A stretch of 16,899 nt of DNA from an uncultured bacterium (GTDB lineage: Bacteria > Planctomycetota > Planctomycetia > Pirellulales > UBA1268): NCBI GenBank assembly GCA_937959175.1, contig CALGAS010000589.1:1-16899 (forward strand), given 5' to 3'. Each line of letters opens with the position of its first letter. The stretch's first letter is position 1. The position numbers and the translations under genes were made by a program. Shown one piece after another: positions 1 to 6,965 of the stretch. Below the pieces are notes generated by a model, which saw only the letters and a list, made by a program, of their open reading frames with translations, did not search any database and was not told the DNA's origin.

Positions 1-318
1 GGCCCAGTAGATGTCGGTGCCCTCCTCGAAGGCGACGGTGACCGCCGAGAGGCCGTAGCGGCTGATCGAGCGAATCTCCTCCACCCGGGGCAGGCCGCTC
101 ATCGCGTTCTCCACGGGGAAGGTGATGAACTGCTCGACCTCGACCGGCCCGAGCGACGGTGAGAGCGTGAGGACCTGCACCTGCACGTTCGTCAGATCGG
201 GCACCGCATCGAGCGGAAGCCCGGCCGCGGCGAACACCCCGGCAGCGAGCAGCACGACCGCCAGCAGCATCACCACGAAGCGGTTGTCGAGCGACCAGGC
301 GATCAGGTGATTGACCAT
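1..318 (-). CDS. CzcA-type heavy-metal RND efflux permease, N-terminal part only (cut by window edge)
   Basis: The 106 codons visible here start with ATG at 318 and run open off the left edge. The product would be the inner-membrane, proton-driven pump of a tripartite RND exporter. Residues 1-33 give a short cytoplasmic start and the first transmembrane helix. The porter-domain start follows, with the family-typical stretches DAVPDLTNVQVQV, ITFPVENAMSGLP and SRYGLS, and then EEGTDIYWA. These match the HME (heavy-metal efflux, CzcA/CnrA/CusA) branch better than the drug-exporting AcrB branch. The gene begins 25 bases after the stop of the adaptor gene, so the two are very likely co-transcribed. 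Metal specificity cannot be read from this fragment because the transmembrane charged residues that help define it lie outside the window. No strong Shine-Dalgarno is visible. The family is sure; the substrate is unknown. Confidence 0.93.
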   Translation of the reverse strand, partial: MVNHLIAWSLDNRFVVMLLAVVLLAAGVFAAAGLPLDAVPDLTNVQVQVLTLSPSLGPVEVEQFITFPVENAMSGLPRVEEIRSISRYGLSAVTVAFEEGTDIYWA

Positions 319-343
319 CGGCAGCGATCTGCGGGGTTGGCCC

Positions 344-1840
344 CTACTCCTCGAGCAGTTCGGCCAGAAGGCGGCTCTTGAGGGCGAAGCCGCCGCCGGT
401 CGCCACCGGCTCGCCGGCCGAGATCCCCTCGCGCACCTCGACCACGTCCCCACTGCAGCGGCCGAGGACGACATCCCGCCGCTGGAAGGCATCGCCACCG
501 GTATGCACGAAGACGAACGGGCGGCCCTCGTGCTCCTGGATGGCCGAGCGGGGCAGCTGCAGCACCGTGGCCCTGGCAACGCCGGGCAGCCGCACGCGGA
601 CGAACATCCCCGGCTTGAGCCGCCGGTCGGCATTGTCGGCGATCGCCCGCATGGCGACCGTCCGCGACTCCTGCTCGACGATGTCGCCGGTGTAGAAGAT
701 CTTCGCGGTGAATGTTTGGCCCGGCCAGGCGTCGCTCGAGAAGGTCACCTCCTGGCCGGCGGCTCCGGCGACCAGCGGCAGCTGTTCCTCGTAGATGTCG
801 GCTGAGAGCCAGACCGTCCGCAGATCGGCGATGCTGAGAATCTGGTTGGTCGGCCCAACGTGCTCGAGGAGGGCGACATCTTTCGAGATCACGGTGCCGT
901 CGAAGGGAGCCTCGATCGGGCAGTGGGCCAGGGCCTCGCCCGCGGCCGCATCGATTTTCGCGATGTCATCGCGGGAGAAGCCGAGGATCTCGAGGGCGGT
1001 CTCATCGGTGGCGACGCGGGTCTCGAGTTCCTGGACGGTCTGACTCGACATCACGGCGGCCTGGCGAGCGTCCTGCCCGAGTTGCTCGAGGAGCGACTGG
1101 AGCGTGGCTCGCGACGAGTCCCAGGCGGCTTCAGCCTCGTAGATGTGCCGTGAGCCGACGATTCCCTCGGCCCGCAGCGGCCGGACACGATCGAGGTTTT
1201 TCTTGGCGGCTGCCGCCTCGATGTAGGCCGTCATCAGCTTGTCGCGGTGCTCGCCGAGAGGCCGGTCGGCCAGTTGCTCTTCGATCTCCTCGACCGGCGT
1301 CTCGCTGCGGATCATCTCGATCAACGATTCGGTGTTGTCCTTGACCGCCTGATGCCACTGGTCCTTCCGGCGGGCGAAGCGGAGGGCGAGGCGGTCGTGG
1401 ACGAGCTCGAGCCTGGCCTGGCCGACCTCACGGCTCTGGATGATCGCCATCACCTGCCCCTTGGTGACCTCGTCGCCCAGCCCGACAAGCACCGTGTCGA
1501 CCCGGCCCTCGACGAGCGGGAAGATGTGAGCCAGCCGGTCTTCGTTGAGGGTAATCCGGCCGGTGAGCGTCGCCGACTCTTCCAGCGGCCCGACCGTCGC
1601 CGGTTCGATCGTGATGCCGGCTGCCGGCCACGATTCACGGGGGAGCTCAACGGTCTCGGCCGCCGGCTCACCGCCGGCCGCCAGGCGAGGTTCGGCCGGA
1701 GCGACCGCGTGGGCAGGATGAGGCTCCGGGGCATCCGCCGCCGGCGGGACCCCAGGAGAGCAGGCCCCCGCCACCGTCACGACGATTGCTGCGAATGCCG
1801 GCCCGAAGAGGCGACCCTGCAGGGGGCGGTGATTTCTCAT
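344..1840 (-). CDS. RND efflux periplasmic adaptor (CzcB/CusB-like, HlyD family), lipoprotein
   Basis: This 498-residue membrane-fusion protein should link the RND pump encoded just downstream to an outer-membrane channel. I chose ATG at 1840 over an upstream in-frame ATG (1963). It is preceded by GAGG six bases upstream, and it gives a clean lipoprotein signal: a basic start, a hydrophobic stretch at residues 11-25, and Cys27 in the context VAGAC. A short His/Pro/Ala-rich linker (about 30-55) follows. Next come the first half of the lipoyl-like domain (VEGRVDTVLVGLGDEVTKGQ), a long alpha-helical hairpin of roughly 150 residues, the second lipoyl half (IEAPFDGTVISKDV), beta-barrel, and membrane-proximal domains. 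No outer-membrane factor gene lies in this window; it may follow the permease beyond the left edge. The histidines near the N terminus could bind metal, but that is speculative. Confidence 0.92.
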   Translation of the reverse strand: MRNHRPLQGRLFGPAFAAIVVTVAGACSPGVPPAADAPEPHPAHAVAPAEPRLAAGGEPAAETVELPRESWPAAGITIEPATVGPLEESATLTGRITLNEDRLAHIFPLVEGRVDTVLVGLGDEVTKGQVMAIIQSREVGQARLELVHDRLALRFARRKDQWHQAVKDNTESLIEMIRSETPVEEIEEQLADRPLGEHRDKLMTAYIEAAAAKKNLDRVRPLRAEGIVGSRHIYEAEAAWDSSRATLQSLLEQLGQDARQAAVMSSQTVQELETRVATDETALEILGFSRDDIAKIDAAAGEALAHCPIEAPFDGTVISKDVALLEHVGPTNQILSIADLRTVWLSADIYEEQLPLVAGAAGQEVTFSSDAWPGQTFTAKIFYTGDIVEQESRTVAMRAIADNADRRLKPGMFVRVRLPGVARATVLQLPRSAIQEHEGRPFVFVHTGGDAFQRRDVVLGRCSGDVVEVREGISAGEPVATGGGFALKSRLLAELLEE

Positions 1841-1953
1841 GGCATGCCTCGGCGAAGGGATTGCTGATCGCAAGTCTAGGAAAGTCCTCCGGGCCACAGC
1901 AGCGGGGAAAACCCCGGCAGGCCCGTGGCCGGGCCGGCATTGGCTCCCGGCAC

Positions 1954-3300
1954 TCACAGCCACTTGGCCACGTCGGTCCGGTAGGCGGCCAGGGCCGGGA
2001 GGAGGGCCGCCAGGATCGCCAGGACGACGAGGAACGGCACGAGCAGGGCCTCGCCCGCTGCCATCGAGAAAAATCCAGCCGACACGCCGGCGTTGGTGGT
2101 GATCAGGGGGCCGATTGCCGCCACAATTCCATGGCCGAGCAGCCAGCCGAGCAGTCCCCCGCCCACCGCCAGCAGGATCGCCTCCAGAAGCACCGTCGTG
2201 AGCACGTGGCTGCGGCGGGCCCCGAGGGCCCGCATCACCGCCACGTCGCGGCTGCGTTCCAGGGAGGAACCAACCATGCTCACCAGAATCCCGATCGCCG
2301 AGACGATCACCACCAGCGTCGTCACCAGGAGGAGCAGGAGTTCCAGCGGCCGCACGAAGAGATCGAGGAGCGTGCGAATCTCCCGAACCGGCTCGGCGGC
2401 CTGGCCGTCGGGGCCCTCGTTGATCGTCGTCTTGAGGCCCATCGCCAGGAGTTCGGGCGGCATCCCGCCGGGCGATGCCGTCTCAACGAGGATCGCCGTC
2501 ACTTCCCGCTGAGCAAAGGGCAGCGGTGCAGGGTTGCCGCCGCCGGCCGGTGGATGACCTGCTTCCGCCCCGGCCTCGTCATCGTTTGCTTCGTCTGGCA
2601 TATCGCGTTTTCCCTCCGGCAGCGGCTTGGCGTGGCCCTCCTGGAGATAGAAGCCTTCCATGTTGACGTAGACGCCGCGGTCGACGGGCGTGTCGGTGCG
2701 GGCGAGGATGCCGATGACGGTGAAGGGGTCATGGACGAGGCCGTCGTCAGCGCCGTGGGTCGGCGAAAAGGTATCGCCGACGGCGAGACCAAGCCTGGCG
2801 GCCACGCTGCCGCCGAGGACCCCTCCAAAAAACTCGTCGTCGCGAAAGTTGCGTCCGGCGGCGAAGGCGAAGGGGCGGCCGTCGCCCATCGAGAGCGAGT
2901 CGAAATAGGCAGCGTTGGTGCCGACGACGCGAAAGCTGCGGAAGTAATCTCCCATGCAGATCGGCACCGCCTTGGCTACGCTGCCGGCGTAGCGGCCGGC
3001 CGTGCCGTCGGAACGGGCCTCGGCGGGCAGGAACTCCTGGTAGAAACCCCAGGGAATGTTCTCGATCGGCTTGCTGACGAGATAGACGCTGTTGAGGACA
3101 AGCTGCAGCGGGCTTCCCTTCGCTCCCACGATCAGGTTGTAGCCGAGGCCCTGGCCAGAAGCGAACGCATCGCGGACCACCCCGCCGATGACGAGCGTCG
3201 CCACCACCAACGCCACGCCCAGCGCCAGCGAGAGGGCCGTCAGCCCGCTGGTGAGGAGCCGCTGCCGGATGTTTCGCCAGGCGATGCCGAGAAGCGACAT
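1954..3300 (-). CDS. ABC transporter permease, FtsX/MacB/LolE type
   Basis: A 448-residue inner-membrane permease with the four-helix MacB/FtsX plan. TM1 is at about 17-41, followed by a large periplasmic domain (about 45-315), then TM2 at 318-343, TM3 at 367-399 and TM4 at 415-440. The stretch ERSRDVAVMRALGARR, just after TM2, is the cytoplasmic coupling segment characteristic of the family. ATG at 3300 lies only four bases after the stop of the ABC ATPase gene, so the pair forms one transporter. Members of this superfamily do mechanical work across the envelope (lipoprotein release, peptide or drug extrusion) rather than classical import. Residues 222-262 form an acidic, Gly/Pro-rich insert that looks disordered. 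No dedicated periplasmic adaptor is adjacent, although the RND adaptor gene starts 113 bases downstream. The substrate is unknown. Confidence 0.9.
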   Translation of the reverse strand: MSLLGIAWRNIRQRLLTSGLTALSLALGVALVVATLVIGGVVRDAFASGQGLGYNLIVGAKGSPLQLVLNSVYLVSKPIENIPWGFYQEFLPAEARSDGTAGRYAGSVAKAVPICMGDYFRSFRVVGTNAAYFDSLSMGDGRPFAFAAGRNFRDDEFFGGVLGGSVAARLGLAVGDTFSPTHGADDGLVHDPFTVIGILARTDTPVDRGVYVNMEGFYLQEGHAKPLPEGKRDMPDEANDDEAGAEAGHPPAGGGNPAPLPFAQREVTAILVETASPGGMPPELLAMGLKTTINEGPDGQAAEPVREIRTLLDLFVRPLELLLLLVTTLVVIVSAIGILVSMVGSSLERSRDVAVMRALGARRSHVLTTVLLEAILLAVGGGLLGWLLGHGIVAAIGPLITTNAGVSAGFFSMAAGEALLVPFLVVLAILAALLPALAAYRTDVAKWL

Positions 3301-3304
3301 GACT

Positions 3305-3991
3305 TCAGACCGCCTGCCTTCCTGCCAGGTTGAACGCCTCGAGCGAGAGCTGGCGGCCGAACTGCCCGGCCACGTCGGGATCGTGGGTGACGACGAGCAG
3401 GCTGACGCCCGCGCGGCCGCAGGTGTCCTTGAGCAGGTCGACGACCTGCTGCTTGTGGGCGGTGTCGATGCTGGCGGTCGGCTCGTCGGCGAGGATCGCC
3501 CTCGGTCGATTGGCCAGCGCCCGGGCCACCGCCACCCGCTGCTGCTGCCCGATCGAGAGTTCGGCCGGCTTATGGTGAAGCCGCTGGGCCAGTCCGACGG
3601 CCTCCAGCAGGCCGGCCGCCCGGTCGCGGTCGGGCCGCCCGGACGCAAACGACATCGCCACGAGCACGTTCTCCAGGGCGGTGAACCCCGGCAGCAGGTT
3701 GAACTGCTGGAACACCAGACCGAGGCTGTCGGCCCGGAGCCGGTCGCGACGGCCCTCCGGGAGCCGGGTGATGTCGACCCCGGCCACCTCGACCAGGCCC
3801 GCGTCGGGCCGCATGATCCCGGAGATCACGTGCAGGAGCGTCGATTTTCCGGAGCCGCTCGCTCCCGAAAGAGCCACCTGCTCGCCGGCCTCGAGGAGGA
3901 ACCCCGGCACGTCGAGCACATCGACTCGCTCGCCGCCGGGCATGATGAAGCTCTTGCGGACGTTTTCCAGGCGAATGACGGGCTGGGCCAT
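3305..3991 (-). CDS. ABC transporter ATP-binding protein (LolD/MacB type)
   Basis: A 228-residue nucleotide-binding subunit that powers the FtsX-type permease encoded four bases downstream. Visible motifs are Walker A GASGSGKST (43-51), the Q-loop in FQQFNLLP (94-101), Walker B ILADEP (166-171) with catalytic Glu170, the D-loop around SID (174-176), and the H-loop VTHD with His203. The signature motif reads LSIGQ (145-149) where the family consensus is LSGGQ, so the first glycine is replaced by isoleucine. Length and the DEPTAS sequence fit the LolD/MacB/FtsE subgroup. The ATG at 3991 gives a normal family N terminus; an in-frame extension up to 4114 would run across the divergent gap promoter and adds no family sequence. 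No strong Shine-Dalgarno is seen. A GC-rich inverted repeat lies 20 bases before the start. Confidence 0.94.
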   Translation of the reverse strand: MAQPVIRLENVRKSFIMPGGERVDVLDVPGFLLEAGEQVALSGASGSGKSTLLHVISGIMRPDAGLVEVAGVDITRLPEGRRDRLRADSLGLVFQQFNLLPGFTALENVLVAMSFASGRPDRDRAAGLLEAVGLAQRLHHKPAELSIGQQQRVAVARALANRPRAILADEPTASIDTAHKQQVVDLLKDTCGRAGVSLLVVTHDPDVAGQFGRQLSLEAFNLAGRQAV

Positions 3992-4011
3992 GATGATCGG
4001 GAGCCTACCGC

Positions 4012-4029
4012 GCCGCCGCACGCGGCGGC
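4012..4029. repeat. GC-rich inverted repeat upstream of the ABC transporter operon
   Basis: Perfect arms GCCGCCGC and GCGGCGGC are separated by two bases (AC). As RNA this would form a six-pair stem with a six-base loop. It lies in the divergent region between the ABC ATPase start (3991, minus) and the gap promoter (4065-4094, plus). It could be part of the leader of the ABC mRNA or a protein-binding palindrome. In DNA this GC-rich it may also be chance. Confidence 0.35.
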
Positions 4030-4064
4030 CACGCGGGGTTTCACTGCCGCCTCGCGGCTGCCGA

Positions 4065-4094
4065 TTGAGAACCGACCCGCCGCGGGTGTATATT
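4065..4094 (+). promoter_or_regulatory. Putative sigma-70-type promoter of gap
   Basis: TTGAGA (4065-4070) and TATATT (4089-4094) are separated by 18 bases, close to the housekeeping consensus and strikingly AT-rich for this region. The -10 box ends 86 bases before the gap start codon, implying a leader of about 80 bases. A strong promoter suits a highly expressed glycolytic gene. The assignment rests on sequence only. Confidence 0.6.
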
Positions 4095-4168
4095 CCCGCC
4101 GCAACGATCAGCACCGGCCTCCCGCGACGTCGCAGGATCCAGGCCGGCCCGCCTCCCTCCCGTCATCC

Positions 4169-4173
4169 AGGAG
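4169..4173 (+). promoter_or_regulatory. Ribosome binding site of gap
   Basis: AGGAG ends seven bases before the GTG at 4181. This fixes the start of gap at a GTG codon rather than at any of the far-upstream in-frame codons. Confidence 0.75.
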
Positions 4174-4180
4174 ACTCGCC

Positions 4181-5197
4181 GTGCCCATTCGCGTCGGCAT
4201 CAACGGTTTCGGCCGCATCGGCCGCCTCACCTATCGCGCCATCTATGAGAAGTACGGCCTCGACGGCGACGTCCAGGTGGTGGCGATCAACGACCTGACC
4301 GACGCCAAGACCAACGCCCACCTGCTCGCCTACGACTCCAACTACGGCCCCTTTGCCGGCAGCGTCAAGCACGAGGGCAACGACATCGTCGTCGACGGCA
4401 AGACGATCAAGGTCTTCGCCGAGCGGGATCCGGGTCAGATTCCCTGGGGCAGCGAGGACGTCCAGATCGTGGTGGAGAGCACGGGCTTCTTCACCGACGC
4501 CACCAAGGCCGTGGCCCACAAGCGGGACAGCGTCAAGAAGGTCGTGATTTCGGCGCCGGCGAAGAACGAGGATCTGACGGTGGTGCTCGGGGTCAACGAC
4601 TCGATGTACGACCCCGCCAAGCACCACGTCATCTCGAATGCCTCCTGCACGACCAACGGCCTGGCGCCGGTCGCCAAGGTGCTCCACGAGACCTTCGGGA
4701 TCGACAAGGGCCTTTTGACGACGGTCCATGCCTACACCAACTCGCAGCGGACGGTCGACACGGCCGCCAAGGATCTGCGGGACGCCCGGGCTGCCGCCTT
4801 GAACATCGTGCCCTCGAGCACGGGGGCCGCCAAGGCGGTGGGGCTGGTGATTCCCGAACTGCAGGGGAAGTTCACCGGGATGGCCTTCCGGGTGCCCGTC
4901 GCGACGGTGAGCGTGGTCGACTTCACGGCGATCCTCGAGAAAGATGCCCCCGTTGCCGAGATCAACGCCGCCATGAAGAAGGCGGCCGAGGGTCCGCTTA
5001 AGGGCATCCTTCGCTATTCCGACGAACCGCTGGTCTCGACCGACCTCAAGAAGGATCCGCACAGCTCGATCTTCTCCGCCGTCGACACCATCGGAATCGG
5101 CAACTTCGTGAAGGTCGTCAGCTGGTACGACAACGAGTGGGGCTACTCCTGCCGGGTCGCCGACCTGCTCAACTTCCTGGAAGACAAGGGCCTCTGA
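4181..5197 (+). CDS. gap: Type I glyceraldehyde-3-phosphate dehydrogenase
   Basis: The 338-residue enzyme oxidatively phosphorylates glyceraldehyde 3-phosphate to 1,3-bisphosphoglycerate in the cytoplasm, in glycolysis or, reversed, in gluconeogenesis. The N-terminal Rossmann fold begins with the nucleotide-binding GINGFGRIGR (7-16). AINDL at 35-39 carries Asp38, typical of NAD rather than NADP preference. The catalytic Cys156 sits in SNASCTTN and its partner His183 in TVHAYT. The phosphate-site stretch SSTGAAKAVG (212-221) and the C-terminal YDNEWGYSCR are intact. Length matches the family. The start is GTG at 4181, supported by AGGAG seven bases upstream and by the family N terminus; the reading frame stays open for a further 331 codons upstream but that part reads across the antisense ABC genes. 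The gene stands alone, divergent from the ABC transporter operon. Confidence 0.98.
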   Translation: MPIRVGINGFGRIGRLTYRAIYEKYGLDGDVQVVAINDLTDAKTNAHLLAYDSNYGPFAGSVKHEGNDIVVDGKTIKVFAERDPGQIPWGSEDVQIVVESTGFFTDATKAVAHKRDSVKKVVISAPAKNEDLTVVLGVNDSMYDPAKHHVISNASCTTNGLAPVAKVLHETFGIDKGLLTTVHAYTNSQRTVDTAAKDLRDARAAALNIVPSSTGAAKAVGLVIPELQGKFTGMAFRVPVATVSVVDFTAILEKDAPVAEINAAMKKAAEGPLKGILRYSDEPLVSTDLKKDPHSSIFSAVDTIGIGNFVKVVSWYDNEWGYSCRVADLLNFLEDKGL

Positions 5198-5226
5198 AAA
5201 GCGGGCTCTGAACGCCCCCGGAGCCC
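5197..5226 (-). terminator. Putative intrinsic terminator of the lipoprotein gene, between convergent genes
   Basis: GGGCTC (5203-5208) and GAGCCC (5221-5226) form a perfect six-pair stem with a 12-base loop. On the minus strand the hairpin follows the lipoprotein stop codon directly and is followed by GC and then TTTT (5200-5197). The T-run is short and overlaps the last base of the gap stop codon. On the plus strand there is no T-run, so the orientation favours the minus-strand gene. Confidence 0.45.
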
Positions 5227-5228
5227 TG

Positions 5229-6224
5229 CTACCGCACCGGGACGAGGGCCTCGGCCTCGAGGAGGCCCTCGGGCCCGGCGGCTGCGACCGTCACCCGGAC
5301 ATGGCCGCCTGCCGGGAGCCTGCCCTGCCAGGGCAGGTCGAGAACCAGGCCGCGTCGGCGGCCCGTGGGCCGGAAGCGGGCTGCCGCGTCGGTGGCGCTG
5401 ACCGTCCAGCGCGCCAGCGGCGGGTTGGCCGCAGTCGCCGATGCATCGAAGGCGGTGATCGTCAGGTCGCCCGCGAGGCTGGCCAGCCGCTCGTTGGTGT
5501 CCCGGGGCTCGATGGCGAGTGAGAGTCCTTCGCTCAGGCCATCGGCATTGGCATCGATTCCGGCCGACGTGGAGCGATTGATGACGATCCGAACGGGCTC
5601 TCCGGCCGCCGCCGGTTCGTCATAACTCATCCTGACAAGCGATGGCGCGGGCTCCTCGGCGGCGGCCGCAACGGCGGGTGAGTGACCATCGGCGGCTGTC
5701 TCGATTGGGCGGGCTGCCGGGTCGAAAGAGACGGTCGCCGGGGGGAGCGAAAGACCCTCGCCAGCATCGGTCGTGGGGCTGCGGCCTCCCGGATTTGCCG
5801 GCAGCGGCGGCACGCCTTCCAGGGTCGGCGGCTGCAGGCCGGCCGGTGGGCCGCCGCCGCGGGGCGCTGGCAGCGGCGAGGCGTCAGGGATTTCAATGGC
5901 CGGGGGCACGGTCACCGCCGGAGCGACCGTCGGCACCCGCCCCCGCCCGTTCCGGGAGGGGGCGGCGTTGTCGCCATCCGAAACGCCCAACTGTCGGCGG
6001 AGGCTGGCATTCTCGTCGGCCACATACTCGAAGCGGGCGCACTGTTCAGCCAGTTTGTCTTGCAGATGGTAGATCTGATCTTCCTGATACCGCAGCTCCC
6101 GCTCGAGGAGTTGCTGGTTGAGATCGCTCTTGCAGCCTGCGGCGAACGCGGCTGCCGCCAGCAGGAAGGCCAGTCCGGCCGATCGGCCACTAATCCCGGA
6201 CCATCTCGCAGATTGCGGTTTCAT
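5229..6224 (-). CDS. Lipoprotein with N-terminal coiled coil and C-terminal beta-type domain, function unknown
   Basis: A 331-residue predicted lipoprotein that I do not recognise by name. A hydrophobic signal (about 15-29) ends at Cys31 in AAGC, followed by Lys-Ser-Asp. Residues about 35-80 are charged and heptad-like (RELRYQEDQIYHLQDKLAEQ and on), predicting a coiled coil. Residues about 85-195 are Pro/Ala/Gly-rich and look disordered. From about 195 on the sequence alternates hydrophobic and polar residues like a beta-sandwich, with a stretch rich in Asp and Asn (GIDANADG) that resembles a calcium-type loop. I believe related proteins occur in other planctomycetes, from memory only. The start is certain: AAGGAGG at 6237-6231 precedes ATG by six bases. 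A coiled-coil lipoprotein suggests an oligomeric envelope or scaffold role, which is inference. Confidence 0.88.
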   Translation of the reverse strand: MKPQSARWSGISGRSAGLAFLLAAAAFAAGCKSDLNQQLLERELRYQEDQIYHLQDKLAEQCARFEYVADENASLRRQLGVSDGDNAAPSRNGRGRVPTVAPAVTVPPAIEIPDASPLPAPRGGGPPAGLQPPTLEGVPPLPANPGGRSPTTDAGEGLSLPPATVSFDPAARPIETAADGHSPAVAAAAEEPAPSLVRMSYDEPAAAGEPVRIVINRSTSAGIDANADGLSEGLSLAIEPRDTNERLASLAGDLTITAFDASATAANPPLARWTVSATDAAARFRPTGRRRGLVLDLPWQGRLPAGGHVRVTVAAAGPEGLLEAEALVPVR

Positions 6225-6230
6225 GATGCG

Positions 6231-6237
6231 CCTCCTT
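6231..6237 (-). promoter_or_regulatory. Strong ribosome binding site of the coiled-coil lipoprotein gene
   Basis: AAGGAGG, nearly the full anti-Shine-Dalgarno complement, lies six bases before the ATG at 6224. It is the best ribosome binding site in the window and fixes this start. Confidence 0.8.
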
Positions 6238-6308
6238 GCGCCTCACCGGCCCCGCGGGGCCGCCTGGTTGCGTCGGCAGCCACGGCCTGATAGCCGCGGC
6301 CCCTTGTG

Positions 6309-6911
6309 TCAGCCGGCCCCCTTGCCTGTCGGCATGTGTTCGATCACCTCGTCGATCAACTTGTAGTCGAGCGCCTCCTGCGCCGACATGAATCGATCGC
6401 GGTCCGTATCTTCCTCGATCTTCTCGAGCGGATGGCCCGTGTGCTTCAGAAGAATGTTGTTGAGCTTGTGCTTGACGTTCTTGAACTCCTTGGCGTGGAT
6501 CATGATCTCTTCCGCCGTGCCCTCCATGCCGGCCAGCGGCTGATGGATCATGATCCGGGCGTTGGGCAGGGCCCGCCGCTTGCCTGTGGCACCGGCCGTC
6601 AGCAGGACCGCGCCCATGCTGGCCGCTTGACCGATGCAGTAGGTCGCGACATCGCACGTGACGAATTGCATCGTGTCGTAGATCGCCAGCCCGGCGGTCA
6701 CGCTGCCGCCGGGCGAGTTGATGTAGAGGTGGATGTCTGCCTTGGGATCATCTGACTGCAGGAAGAGCATCTGGGCGACGATCGCGTTGGCGACCTCGTC
6801 ATTGACCTGGGTACCCAGGAAGATGATCCGGTCCTTGAGCAGGCGGGAATAGATGTCCATCGCCCGCTCTTCGCGGCCGCTCTTCTCGATCACGTAGGGG
6901 ATCAGGGGCAT
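6309..6911 (-). CDS. clpP: ATP-dependent Clp protease proteolytic subunit ClpP (second of a pair)
   Basis: A 200-residue serine peptidase that forms the barrel chamber of the Clp protease and works with ClpX/ClpC-type unfoldases. The catalytic triad is intact and falls at the same numbers as in Bacillus ClpP: Ser98 in GQAASMGA, His123 in MIHQPLAG, and Asp172 in DTDRDRF. The processing-region start MPLIPYVIEKSGREERAMDIYSR is canonical for the main ClpP of many bacteria. The ATG at 6911 is the only sensible start, though its Shine-Dalgarno is weak. It is the last gene of the tig-clpP-clpP run, 54 bases after the first clpP, with a GC-rich hairpin between them. The short acidic tails seen on the other ClpP are missing here. 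Two different ClpPs suggest a mixed or two-ring enzyme. Confidence 0.98.
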   Translation of the reverse strand: MPLIPYVIEKSGREERAMDIYSRLLKDRIIFLGTQVNDEVANAIVAQMLFLQSDDPKADIHLYINSPGGSVTAGLAIYDTMQFVTCDVATYCIGQAASMGAVLLTAGATGKRRALPNARIMIHQPLAGMEGTAEEIMIHAKEFKNVKHKLNNILLKHTGHPLEKIEEDTDRDRFMSAQEALDYKLIDEVIEHMPTGKGAG

Positions 6912-6944
6912 GGCTGTTTGTCGGGGTGATCGGTGGGAGGCGAG

Positions 6945-6961
6945 CCGGCGGGGCCCGCCGG
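6945..6961. repeat. Intercistronic inverted repeat between the two clpP genes
   Basis: Arms CCGGCGGG and CCCGCCGG flank a single central G; the RNA could form a six-pair stem with a five-base loop. It fills much of the 54-base gap between the two clpP genes. On the coding (minus) strand the T-run precedes the hairpin, so it is not a classical terminator for this operon. It might affect mRNA stability or the ratio of the two subunits. Confidence 0.4.
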
Positions 6962-6965
6962 AAAA

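Noticed and set aside
1786..3333. 515-codon plus-strand frame opposite the FtsX permease
   Set aside because: Composition is that of an antisense shadow (His/Arg/Gln/Glu-rich, no domain), and the minus-strand permease has helices and family motifs in the right places.
3188..4180. N-terminal extension of gap by 331 codons
   Set aside because: The frame is open but runs antisense through the ABC genes. The promoter, AGGAG and family N terminus all point to GTG at 4181.
6248..6261. Palindrome GGCCCCGCGGGGCC downstream of the second clpP as a terminator
   Set aside because: No T-run follows on the minus strand, and such palindromes are easily found by chance in this base composition.
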